Assembly (NCBI RefSeq): GCF_013377905.1
Contig: NZ_JABKAV010000012.1
Location: 28,947-92,946 of the forward strand
From: Hymenobacter terrestris
GTDB lineage: Bacteria > Bacteroidota > Bacteroidia > Cytophagales > Hymenobacteraceae
Length of the DNA: 64,000 nt
Direction of reading: 5' to 3'
Below, piece by piece: positions 42,695-50,933 of this stretch (its first letter is position 1; the number at the start of each line of letters is the position of its first letter). Below the pieces are notes generated by a model. The model was given only the letters and a program-made list of their open reading frames with translations. It searched no databases and was not told where the DNA came from. Both the position numbers and the translations under genes were made by a program.

Positions 42695-45409
42695 ATGACA
42701 AAAATCTACACTACGGGCCGTACCACCAAAGTCTGGCGCAAGCTGGCCCTGCTGGGTCTGCTGGGCTTAGCTACCGGTGCCGCCCACGCCCAGAGCCTGA
42801 ACTATAACGTTGCCAACACCACCAATGTGGCCGGTACTTACACCGACCTGCTCGCAACTGGTAGCGTCATCACCACAGCCAACACCGACGATGCCAACTC
42901 GGCGGCTACGCCCATTGGCTTCACCTTTAGCTTTAATGGTCAGAGCTTCACGAACTTCGTGCTCAATACCAACGGCGCTATCCGGCTGGGCGATGTAGCT
43001 CCTTCGGCGGCCGACCTGTTTATTACGCAGGACCAGAACAGCACGTCTACCGATCCGCTGACGAGCACCAATCCGGCCAACACCAACATCCTGATGCCCT
43101 TCAACATCGACCTGATTGCGGGTACGGCGGCTGGGGGCGCAGAGTATCGGGTAGCCACAACGGGCACGGCACCTAACCGCGTCTGCACAATTCAGTGGAA
43201 GAACGTGAGCGACAAGGCCGGCACCGGCACCGATGCCGCCGCCACGCAGTACGCCAGCTTCAACTTCCAGATTCAACTCTACGAAACAGTTAACCGGGTA
43301 GAGTTTGTGTACGGTGCCGCCGTGGCGGGCACCGGTACGCCTGGTGCCCGGTTTCCCAACGTGGGCATCAAGGGTTCGGGCTCGGCCACTGGACAGACGG
43401 TACTGGGAGCGAGAAACAGCTCTGTCGCTGCCTGGAGCACTACCACGTTCATTACTGGCACGTACGGAAACTTCACCCATAACTTCCGGTCCACTACGAC
43501 TCCCGACTTGGGGCGCACTTACCGCTTCAACCCATTTGTACCGCTCGCCAACGACGTAGCCGTACGCTCTATATTCACGCTGGGCCAGCTGACCCGCGAA
43601 TTCAACTCGCCCCATACGGTACAGGCGGTAGTTACCAACAACAGCGGCGGCACACTCACTAACATTCCGGTTACACTTGCCGTGAGTGGTGCCAACACGT
43701 TTACCAACGTACAGACGGTGGCCTCGCTGGCCGCGGATCAGTCGGTAACGGTAAACTTCACGGCTTATCCGCTGACCGCTAACGGCACTAATACAGTAAC
43801 TGTAACCGTTCCCGCCGACGACCTCAACACGAACAACTCGGCTGTGGCCTCGCAGAACGTGAGCGACAACCGCCTGTCTTACATCGACCCAGCTGCGCCG
43901 CTCTTCGCTACCGGTGTGGGCGTGGGCAGTGCCGACGGTATCCTGGCCACCAAGTTCAGCGTTACCAAGCCCACCACGGTGTCTGCCGTGAAGCCAACTT
44001 TCGCAGCTAGTGCAGGCAACGTATCGACTTACCAGATTGTGTTGCTCGACGCCACCGGCGCCAACGGTACGCCCGGTGCTACCCTCTATACCTCGCCTAC
44101 TCAGACGCGAACCGCAGAGGCTGGCACAGTTACGATAGCCATTCCAGATGTTGCCGTGAGCAGCGACTTCTTCGTTGGAATAAAGGAATTGGCTACCAAT
44201 CCGGCTCTTGCTTATCAGGTGGAGGACCCGTTACGGCCCGGCACTTTTTACTTCAAGACTGCCACTGGTGCCTGGACATTGATTAACACCACTCCGCTTA
44301 GAACCCGCTTGGCCCTGGAAGCCACCATTGGAACTGTGGCCTGCGCTACGCCAACGGCACTGGCAGCTACCAGTACGCCTACTACGGCTACCATTACGTT
44401 CACCCCCGCCGCCGGCGCCACGGGCTACAGCATCATCTACGGCCCGGCTGGCTTCAACCCTGCTTCGGCTGGTACTACCGTAACTACCACGGCATCACCC
44501 TACACCATCACTGGTCTGATGGGCACTACGGCCTACGACGTGTACATCCGCACGAATTGCAGCGCCACCCTCCAGAGCGAATTGGTAGGCCCGATACGGG
44601 TAACGACCACCTGTCAACCACCGATTGTCAACACGTTCCCCTACACCGAGAAATTCGACGGTGTAGCCGCCGGGTCGCTGCCCTGCGGTATTACAACGGC
44701 CAACATCAATGCCGATGCCAGTACCTGGGGTATTGTAACGACCGGCACGCCGGCTTCGGCTCCGAACCACATGCGCTACACCTTCAGCGCCACTAATGCG
44801 GCCGACGACTGGTTCTTTACGCCGGCGCTGTTCCTGCGGGCAGGCACTACTTACCAGCTCACGTTCAAATACAAGGCCGGGCTGGCTGCTTTCCCCGAGG
44901 CCCTGGAAGTGAAGTACGGCAGCGCCACTACGCCCGCCGGCCAATCCGAACTGCTCTGGCGCAACATCAATATCAATAATGCTGCTTACGCTACGACGGT
45001 GGCCGGCAACGACGACGGGCAGGTAAAGGCCATTACGCCTACTACCACCGGCAACTACTACATCGGCTTCCACGCTATCAGCGTCGCCGACCGGTTCAAC
45101 CTCTACGTGGATGATATCAGCGTAACGGCTACGGCCATCACGGGTACTTCGCAGGCGTTGCAGCAGGCCATCAACATCTACCCCAACCCTACGGCCGGCA
45201 ACCTCACGTTTGACGTACGTGGTGCCAAAGCCAAAAACGGCCTGCAGGTAGAAATCACCAACATGCTGGGTCAGCGCGTGCACACTACCACCGTGCGCGA
45301 CAATGCCGTGCAGGTTATCGACCTTCCGAACCTGTCCAACGGCATGTACACTGTTAAAGTGATTAACGGTAACGAATTCATGATTCGTAACATCTCGGTG
45401 CAGAAGTAA
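42695..45409 (+). CDS. secreted multidomain protein with T9SS type A sorting tail
   Basis: A 904-residue cargo protein. The ATG at 42695 gives a signal peptide ending TGAAHAQ (about residue 33). The N-terminal half is beta-rich, including CARDB-like repeats near 290-390; an FN3 domain lies near 550-640 (TPTALAATSTPTTATITFTP) and a choice-of-anchor-J/MAM-like domain near 650-815 (FPYTEKFDG, DDWFFTPALFL). The tail is type A: INIYPNPTAGNLTF, then NLSNGMYTVKVI and RNISVQK. Such cargo is cut and linked to surface lipopolysaccharide by PorU, encoded about 12 kb away. It is monocistronic. Confidence 0.88.
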   Translation: MTKIYTTGRTTKVWRKLALLGLLGLATGAAHAQSLNYNVANTTNVAGTYTDLLATGSVITTANTDDANSAATPIGFTFSFNGQSFTNFVLNTNGAIRLGDVAPSAADLFITQDQNSTSTDPLTSTNPANTNILMPFNIDLIAGTAAGGAEYRVATTGTAPNRVCTIQWKNVSDKAGTGTDAAATQYASFNFQIQLYETVNRVEFVYGAAVAGTGTPGARFPNVGIKGSGSATGQTVLGARNSSVAAWSTTTFITGTYGNFTHNFRSTTTPDLGRTYRFNPFVPLANDVAVRSIFTLGQLTREFNSPHTVQAVVTNNSGGTLTNIPVTLAVSGANTFTNVQTVASLAADQSVTVNFTAYPLTANGTNTVTVTVPADDLNTNNSAVASQNVSDNRLSYIDPAAPLFATGVGVGSADGILATKFSVTKPTTVSAVKPTFAASAGNVSTYQIVLLDATGANGTPGATLYTSPTQTRTAEAGTVTIAIPDVAVSSDFFVGIKELATNPALAYQVEDPLRPGTFYFKTATGAWTLINTTPLRTRLALEATIGTVACATPTALAATSTPTTATITFTPAAGATGYSIIYGPAGFNPASAGTTVTTTASPYTITGLMGTTAYDVYIRTNCSATLQSELVGPIRVTTTCQPPIVNTFPYTEKFDGVAAGSLPCGITTANINADASTWGIVTTGTPASAPNHMRYTFSATNAADDWFFTPALFLRAGTTYQLTFKYKAGLAAFPEALEVKYGSATTPAGQSELLWRNININNAAYATTVAGNDDGQVKAITPTTTGNYYIGFHAISVADRFNLYVDDISVTATAITGTSQALQQAINIYPNPTAGNLTFDVRGAKAKNGLQVEITNMLGQRVHTTTVRDNAVQVIDLPNLSNGMYTVKVINGNEFMIRNISVQK

Positions 45410-45432
45410 TTCGGTTCCGCTATTGTACCCTA

Positions 45433-45465
45433 AAGGGGGCAGCCACTTGGCTGCCCCCTTTTTTT
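45433..45465 (+). terminator. intrinsic terminator of the type A cargo gene
   Basis: AAGGGGGCAGCC, loop ACTT, GGCTGCCCCCTT, then seven or more T's: an archetypal intrinsic terminator. Confidence 0.93.
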
Positions 45466-45469
45466 ATGT

Positions 45470-45777
45470 TCCGCTGCTAGTGTTGCTTGCGGCCAGCCCA
45501 GGAACAGTGGCACTTACCCACTCATTGCGAGCAAGTGTCAGCCACATCAGTTGTGTAAAAATCGTATCCGCTGTGTTGTAAGAACGGCTACATTTGGGAA
45601 CACTCAGTTGGGTAATACCTCTCCGGGTAGAAGCACCTTGCGCGCTGTCGGTCGGTACCAGTAGTTGCCGGGACGATATGTGCAAGGTCTGAAGTAACGG
45701 GTGGCGTGTACCCCCCAATAGCAAGCGCCCCCGACGCAGGAGCATCAGGGGCGCTTTTGAGTGAGCCAGAGACTTGC
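45470..45777. other. gap with a second hairpin, no gene seen
   Basis: This 300-bp gap lies between convergent genes. AAGCGCCCC (45723-45731) pairs with GGGGCGCTT (45748-45756), followed by TT on the plus strand; it may end ccmF or be inactive. I see no coding frame that I would defend. Confidence 0.55.
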
Positions 45778-48384
45778 CTAGGCTACCTGCTTCGGCTTGG
45801 GGCGCGGTATTACCGGGCGGGGCCGGGCACCTGCTTCGGGAGCGGGCACTACCGGAGCCTCGGTTTCGCGGCGGCGCTTGTAGATGGCCATACCAAAGCC
45901 CACGGCCATGAGCAGCGTGCCGCTCCAGAGCAGGTTGATGAAGGGTTTCTCAACGGCTTTCAGAATGATGTAGTCTTTCTGGGTGGTGCTCACGCCAAAG
46001 GTGAACTTGCCCTTCTCGGGGTCCACGTTGAGGAAGGACAGGCGCAGGCCCAGATCCTCTACTTCGTCGGGCATGCGGCCGATGAGGCGGTTGCGCACCG
46101 CAAACACCGGATGCACGTGGTACTGCTTCTTCTCACCCGACACCAGAAAGTCGCCTTGAATGGCCAAATCGCCTTTCTCCAGGTTCAGGCCAGCCGTTTG
46201 CTTGGCCGGCTCCACGCCCCGGAATACGGCGAAGTAGTCGTTGAGGAAAATGGTGTCGCCGATGCTGAGCACGTGCTCCTTCACCTCACTCCAGTCTTTC
46301 TCCTGGTCGATGGGCGGCACGGCGCTGATGTGCGAGTAGATGTCGTGGTCGAGGAACACCTTCACGTCGGGCGAGGCCAGCAGGCCGCCCATCTGCTCGT
46401 TTACCTGCGCCCGGGGATACAGCGTAAACTTCTCCTTGCTCTCCCGGTCCTGGTACTCGACGCGGTAGTAGGTGTTTTCGGGCAGAATTTCGAGCGTGTC
46501 GCCGGCCTTGTAGTACACCTTGTCGCCGCGCTTCACATCGGCGCGGGCCAGGGCCTTGTACTCGTCGTCGGTGCGGTAGAGCTGCTGCTTGTCGACGTAG
46601 CCGGGCACGCCGGGCACATCGAAATACTGGCCGGTGTAGCGCACGTCGTAAGCGCCCATGCGGGTCACGTCGTTGCGCCACAGCAGCACGTTGTCCTGGT
46701 TGGTGGTCTGGTCGAACTCGCGCGAGTACAGCAGGCCCGACGTGTTCTGGCTGATGATGTTGGAGTAGCCCGACGAAGCCAATATGCCCAGCAGCATCAG
46801 GGCAATACCGATATGGGCAATGCCACCACCCGACAGACTGACTTTACGCCGCAGCAGCGTGAGCACCATGCTTACGTTGGCCAGCACCCCAAACAGGGCC
46901 ACGGTCAGAAGCGCGATGTACGACAGCTCCATTTTCTTGCCGTTGTACTGTACCAGCAGGATAACAAGGGCCGAGCCGAGCAGCGCAAGCATGGCAGGCA
47001 CCGTGAGGGTGTTGGTCAGAGAAGCGCGGTCGTTTTTCTGCCACCACATCAGCTGGGCCAGGCCCGAGCACAGTGCCACGCCCACGCCCAGCCACAGCTG
47101 AAATTTGGTGTAGTGAGCAATCTGGTCGGCGGGCAGGGCTAGGTTGGACTTGATGCCGATAAAACCCAGGAAGGCATTGTACACCGGAATGCTGGTGGTG
47201 AACAGTACCTGGAACGCGCCCAGACACAGCACCGTCGCGCCCACAAACACCCATAGCTCGGGGTTGTAAGTGGTCAGTTCCTTTTCAGAAATCGGTATTT
47301 TCTTCCAGCGCGAAACCAGCAGCACCACGCTTAGCACTACGAAGGCCGCCAAGTAAATCATCAACTGGCCCGACAAACCCAGGTCGGTGAATGAGTGGAC
47401 CGAGGCGTTGCCCAGCACGCCCGAACGGGTGAGGAAGGTAGCGTAGAGGATGAGCAGAAAAGTGGCTATTACGAGCACAAACGAGGTGCGCAATGCCAGC
47501 TTGCTGCGCTGCCATAATATCAGGCCGTGGATGGAAGCCACCAGCACCAACCACGGAATGTACACCGCGTTTTCTACGGGGTCCCAATTCCAGTAGCCCC
47601 CGAAGTTGAGCGTTTCGTAGGCCCAGTAGGCACCCATCATGATGCCGACGCCCAGAATCAGGCCGCCCCACAGGCTCCAGCGCAGCGCCGGACGCGTCCA
47701 GGTGCCAAACTCGTTTTTCCAGAGGCCGGCAACGGCGTAGGCGAAAGGAACCAGCGTGAGGGCAAAGCCCAGAAACAGCGTGGGCGGATGAATTACCATC
47801 CAGTAGTTCTGCAGCAGGGCATTCAGGCCGGTGCCGTCGGTGGGTACAAAGTTGGGGTTGGTCTGCCACACGGGCAGCTCGGGCATAAAGTCGCGCAGCA
47901 GGATAAACGGCGACGAACCGATTTTGAGGTCGCCCAGCACGATACCCAGAATCATGGACGTGAGGAACAGCTGCACGCCGGCAAAAACAGTCATTACCGG
48001 GGCTTCCCAGCGTTTGGCCGAGCGCATCAGAATCAGGCCCAAGCATACGTGCCAGAAGATCCAGAGCAGAAAACTACCCTCCTGCCCTTCCCAGAAGCAG
48101 GAAATCATGTAGTAGATAGGCAGGTGGTTGCTACTGTGGCTCCAGGCGTAGTAGTACTCGTAGCGGTGGCCGTGGATGATGCCGAACAGGCACACGATTA
48201 CGGACAGCACGGCCACTGAGTGCACGATGAAGGCCCCGCGGCCCAGCTTCATCCAGCCGGCGTCGGTGTCGCCCAGGGCGCGGCCCTTGGCAGCCATGTA
48301 ATAGGAATACGCCGCCACCGTGGCCGCCACAAACGCCAGAATAACACTTAAGTGCCCGACGTCGCCGATGAGTGTGTTCAGCAT
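45778..48384 (-). CDS. ccmF: cytochrome c maturation protein CcmF (heme lyase)
   Basis: An 868-residue polytopic membrane protein that attaches heme to apocytochrome c in the periplasm. The WWD-like heme-handling loop reads GGYWNWDPVENAVYIPWL near 265; His pairs flank it in the surrounding helices. The C-terminal third (about 560-810) is a large periplasmic domain, longer than in E. coli CcmF. It ends the ccmBCDEF operon, 120 bp after ccmE with an AGCTGTTAG-type repeat in the gap. Confidence 0.92.
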   Translation of the reverse strand: MLNTLIGDVGHLSVILAFVAATVAAYSYYMAAKGRALGDTDAGWMKLGRGAFIVHSVAVLSVIVCLFGIIHGHRYEYYYAWSHSSNHLPIYYMISCFWEGQEGSFLLWIFWHVCLGLILMRSAKRWEAPVMTVFAGVQLFLTSMILGIVLGDLKIGSSPFILLRDFMPELPVWQTNPNFVPTDGTGLNALLQNYWMVIHPPTLFLGFALTLVPFAYAVAGLWKNEFGTWTRPALRWSLWGGLILGVGIMMGAYWAYETLNFGGYWNWDPVENAVYIPWLVLVASIHGLILWQRSKLALRTSFVLVIATFLLILYATFLTRSGVLGNASVHSFTDLGLSGQLMIYLAAFVVLSVVLLVSRWKKIPISEKELTTYNPELWVFVGATVLCLGAFQVLFTTSIPVYNAFLGFIGIKSNLALPADQIAHYTKFQLWLGVGVALCSGLAQLMWWQKNDRASLTNTLTVPAMLALLGSALVILLVQYNGKKMELSYIALLTVALFGVLANVSMVLTLLRRKVSLSGGGIAHIGIALMLLGILASSGYSNIISQNTSGLLYSREFDQTTNQDNVLLWRNDVTRMGAYDVRYTGQYFDVPGVPGYVDKQQLYRTDDEYKALARADVKRGDKVYYKAGDTLEILPENTYYRVEYQDRESKEKFTLYPRAQVNEQMGGLLASPDVKVFLDHDIYSHISAVPPIDQEKDWSEVKEHVLSIGDTIFLNDYFAVFRGVEPAKQTAGLNLEKGDLAIQGDFLVSGEKKQYHVHPVFAVRNRLIGRMPDEVEDLGLRLSFLNVDPEKGKFTFGVSTTQKDYIILKAVEKPFINLLWSGTLLMAVGFGMAIYKRRRETEAPVVPAPEAGARPRPVIPRPKPKQVA

Positions 48385-48414
48385 GCTGATTTTTTTAGAG
48401 CCTGGGTAGTAGAG

Positions 48415-48480
48415 CTTAGCTGTTAGTGTCCGGGGGTTAGTGCTCAGCGGGTGTATTTCCCCTCAAGCACTAACAGCCAA
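48415..48480. repeat. AGCTGTTAG-type inverted repeat, ccmE-ccmF gap
   Basis: GTTAGTGCT (48436-48444) pairs with AGCACTAAC (48466-48474); the flanking AGCTGTTAG/CTAACAGC extends the stem. Confidence 0.6.
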
Positions 48481-48504
48481 ACATTAAGCACGGATAACCA
48501 AGCG

Positions 48505-48933
48505 CTAGTTGATAGATGCGGTTGTGCCCTTCACTTCGTTCTCCACATACTTGGAGGGGCACTTAAGCAGGATTTTGTCGGCCACGAAAATGTCGTTGCG
48601 CATGGCACCGGTAATTACTACCTGCTCCGACTTCTCGAAATCCTGGGGCTGGGGGTTGAAGTACACCACGCGCTGGGCAATACGATTGGTATCAACCAGC
48701 GTGAAGGCGAAGTAGTTAGGATCAAGCGTCGGATTGTACTCAAGGCCCATGATGTTTTTCTGACCGTCGCGGGGCAGGCGGCCTACTACGTGCACTTTGG
48801 TCAGGTTGCCATCGGCGGCCCGCTCGCGGGCTTCCTTGAACGAAACGTAAACGCTGGCGTCGCCGGCGGTGCTGGTGATAATGGCAATGGCAACCGCAAT
48901 GATGGCCATGATGAAAATGTGGGCTTTTTTCAT
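48505..48933 (-). CDS. ccmE: heme chaperone CcmE, CxxxY variant
   Basis: A 142-residue periplasmic heme chaperone with one N-terminal membrane helix (about 5-24) and an OB-like fold. The heme-attachment position is Cys125 in CPSKY (C125-x3-Y129). E. coli has HDENY with a heme-binding His. Cys forms are known in archaea and Desulfovibrio as part of the System I* variant, which lacks CcmH. Gene order (after ccmD, before ccmF) supports the assignment. Confidence 0.93.
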   Translation of the reverse strand: MKKAHIFIMAIIAVAIAIITSTAGDASVYVSFKEARERAADGNLTKVHVVGRLPRDGQKNIMGLEYNPTLDPNYFAFTLVDTNRIAQRVVYFNPQPQDFEKSEQVVITGAMRNDIFVADKILLKCPSKYVENEVKGTTASIN

Positions 48934-49068
48934 GTCGAGTAAAACGGGCGGCGGCTCCGGTTGGAGTCAGAAGTCAGCTCAGAACAATAATTCGGACCAC
49001 AAAGGTCCGCAAAAACAGATGAATGACTGGGTTAACCAATCATTGGCGAGGCCAGACAAAAGGCGGGT

Positions 49069-49296
49069 TTACCGCTCTTCGCGCACTTCCTTTTCCAGGC
49101 GGCTCAGCTTGCGGTCCAGGGAAATTAGAAACAGCAGCAGCCCGGCCAGCACCACTACAATGACGGCCACCACCACGTAAATTTTCCCATTCTGGCGTAA
49201 TACCTCGGCCATTTCGGGCTGGGCCGTGGGTGCCTGGGCCAGGGCCTGCCATACCGGCAGCACCAGGGCCAGCAGCAACAGCAGCCCATTTCGCAT
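49069..49296 (-). CDS. ccmD: small CcmD-family protein
   Basis: A 75-residue protein from ATG 49296 (a start at 49335, overlapping ccmC, is possible). It has a signal-like N-terminal segment, then one membrane helix (YVVVAVIVVVLAGLLLFLISL) and a charged coil (DRKLSRLEKEVREER). CcmD holds the heme-CcmC-CcmE complex together for release to CcmF. It lies between ccmC and ccmE. Confidence 0.85.
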   Translation of the reverse strand: MRNGLLLLLALVLPVWQALAQAPTAQPEMAEVLRQNGKIYVVVAVIVVVLAGLLLFLISLDRKLSRLEKEVREER

Positions 49297-49315
49297 TAAC
49301 GCTCCGGGGGCCGGG

Positions 49316-49987
49316 CTACGCAAGTTGCTTTTCATATACTTTCAGTTTGAGCACGGAAATGCGGGTGGCCAGCTGAGCCACCCAAAACGCCAGCAGCGTC
49401 CAGCCAATTACGGCCGGATAGAACACCAGACGCATGTCGCTGTCGAGGTCGTACCTAGCGAAGGCCGGGTTGCCGCCCGCCCCGGGGTGCAACGAGTCGG
49501 TCAGGCGCGGCAGGATGTAGAACAGCGGCATGGCCACGGCAAAGGCAAAGATGTTGTAGATGGACGAAACCCGGGCCCGCTGCTGCTCATCGGTGAAGGA
49601 GGAGCGCAACACCAGATAAGCGCCGTAAATGAGCATGGCCACGGCCGCCCCGTTCAGCTTGGGGTCGTTGGTCCACCAGGCGCCCCAGGTATAGCGCGCC
49701 CAGATGCTGCCCGTTGCCAGACCTACGCACCCCATCAGAATGCCGGTACGAGCCGCCTCATGGGCCTTTATGTCAAACTCGGCCGTCGGCGTGCGCAGGT
49801 AGCGCACCGAGTAGTACACCGAGGCAATGAGAATGGCCGTCATGCCGAACCACATGGGCACATGGAAGTACAGGTTGCGGATACTCTCGTTGAGAATGGC
49901 CAGCCGCGGCACCGGCACCAACAGGCCCGCCACCGCCACATACAGCAGCAGTATCACAGTCAGGGCTTTCCACCAGTTTCTTTTCAT
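49316..49987 (-). CDS. ccmC: heme transporter subunit CcmC
   Basis: A 223-residue membrane protein of the CcmC/CcsA family with about six helices. The tryptophan-rich WGAWWTNDPKLNG loop near residue 127 corresponds to the WWD heme domain of CcmC, and flanking His residues are present (FHVPMWF, LHPGAGG). It binds heme and helps load it onto CcmE. Confidence 0.92.
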   Translation of the reverse strand: MKRNWWKALTVILLLYVAVAGLLVPVPRLAILNESIRNLYFHVPMWFGMTAILIASVYYSVRYLRTPTAEFDIKAHEAARTGILMGCVGLATGSIWARYTWGAWWTNDPKLNGAAVAMLIYGAYLVLRSSFTDEQQRARVSSIYNIFAFAVAMPLFYILPRLTDSLHPGAGGNPAFARYDLDSDMRLVFYPAVIGWTLLAFWVAQLATRISVLKLKVYEKQLA

Positions 49988-50098
49988 AAGCTGTTAGCTA
50001 GTAGCGGTTGGCCGTTAGCTTTTTGGGGTCTTGACTTTATAACAGAAGAGCGCCTGGGAAGGACTGCTATCAGCTAACAACTGACAGCTAAAAGCTTC
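49988..50098. repeat. AGCTGTTAGCT-type repeat, ccmB-ccmC gap
   Basis: TGTTAGCT near 49992 and AGCTAACA near 50083 pair, with further AGCT-rich copies between; it fills the gap within the operon. Confidence 0.55.
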
Positions 50099-50101
50099 TT
50101 G

Positions 50102-50773
50102 TCAGCTTCTCCACAAAAATGGAAACAGCAGGTACGACACGGCCCCGACGATGAGGTTAAGGGCCACCAGGGTAAGCAGGGAGCTGCGGCTGGCTTCGAA
50201 TTCGAGGCCGTCGAGGGCGTTTTTAGATATTTTGATGAGCAGCAGCAGCATGGGCACCATCAGCGGAAAACCCAGCACGGCCATGAGGGTGCTACTATTG
50301 GTGGCCTTGGCGGCAATGCCGGCCACCAGCGTGAGCGTACCCGCAAATCCCACCGCGCCCAGCAGCACGTTGCCCACAAACAGCGGCACGTTTTGTACCG
50401 GGTTGCCCAGCACCACCGCATAGAGGGCAAAGGCCACCAACGCCAGCCCCAGCAGCAACAGCGCGTTGTAAGCTATTTTGGCCAGAATCACGGCCTGGGG
50501 CCGCACTACGGTATAGTAGTACAGCATCCGGCCCCGGCTTTCCTGCAAAAAACCCTTGGCCACGGCATTAACGGCCGAAAACAGCAGCACAATCCAGAAA
50601 AGCGCGTTCCAGGCCGGGGCCGGCAGCTGGCCGCCGCGCAACGAAAAGCTGAGATAACACACGAACACCGTACTGCTCACGTACAGCAGCATACCGTTCA
50701 GCGCTGCCCGCTGCCGCCATTCCAGGCGGAAGTCCTTCTGCATCAATACCCAGATTTCACTTAGCAGCGCCAC
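50102..50773 (-). CDS. ccmB: heme exporter subunit CcmB
   Basis: A 223-residue membrane protein with six hydrophobic segments and the start LSEIWVLMQKDFRLEWRQR, typical of CcmB, the ABC permease subunit of the heme/CcmE release machine. The ATPase CcmA is not in this window; in Bacteroidota it may be encoded elsewhere. It is first in the ccmB-C-D-E-F operon. Confidence 0.92.
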   Translation of the reverse strand: MALLSEIWVLMQKDFRLEWRQRAALNGMLLYVSSTVFVCYLSFSLRGGQLPAPAWNALFWIVLLFSAVNAVAKGFLQESRGRMLYYYTVVRPQAVILAKIAYNALLLLGLALVAFALYAVVLGNPVQNVPLFVGNVLLGAVGFAGTLTLVAGIAAKATNSSTLMAVLGFPLMVPMLLLLIKISKNALDGLEFEASRSSLLTLVALNLIVGAVSYLLFPFLWRS

Positions 50774-50866
50774 GGCAACTCGGCTGGTTCAACGGACCAC
50801 AAAGATACAACCCAACCCCCGGACTACCTGCCTTGTATTTCCAATTGCGTCCCGATTGCCCGCCCG

Positions 50867-50915
50867 GACGCACAAGGGTCGGTTTTCCAAGTAGGAAAAC
50901 CGACCCTTGTGCGTC
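50867..50915 (-). terminator. 22-bp perfect inverted repeat before the PD40 gene's end
   Basis: GACGCACAAGGGTCGGTTTTCC (50867-50888; only the ends quoted matter) is exactly complementary to 50894-50915 around AAGTA. It lies 18 bp after the stop of the large minus-strand gene and 93 bp before the ccmB start. No U-run follows. Confidence 0.65.
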
Positions 50916-50933
50916 TCTTTCACTCTGCCGCCG

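Noticed and set aside
45706..47142. Long plus-strand open frame opposite ccmF
   Set aside because: His/Val/Gly-rich translation typical of an antisense shadow; ccmF is clearly the real gene.
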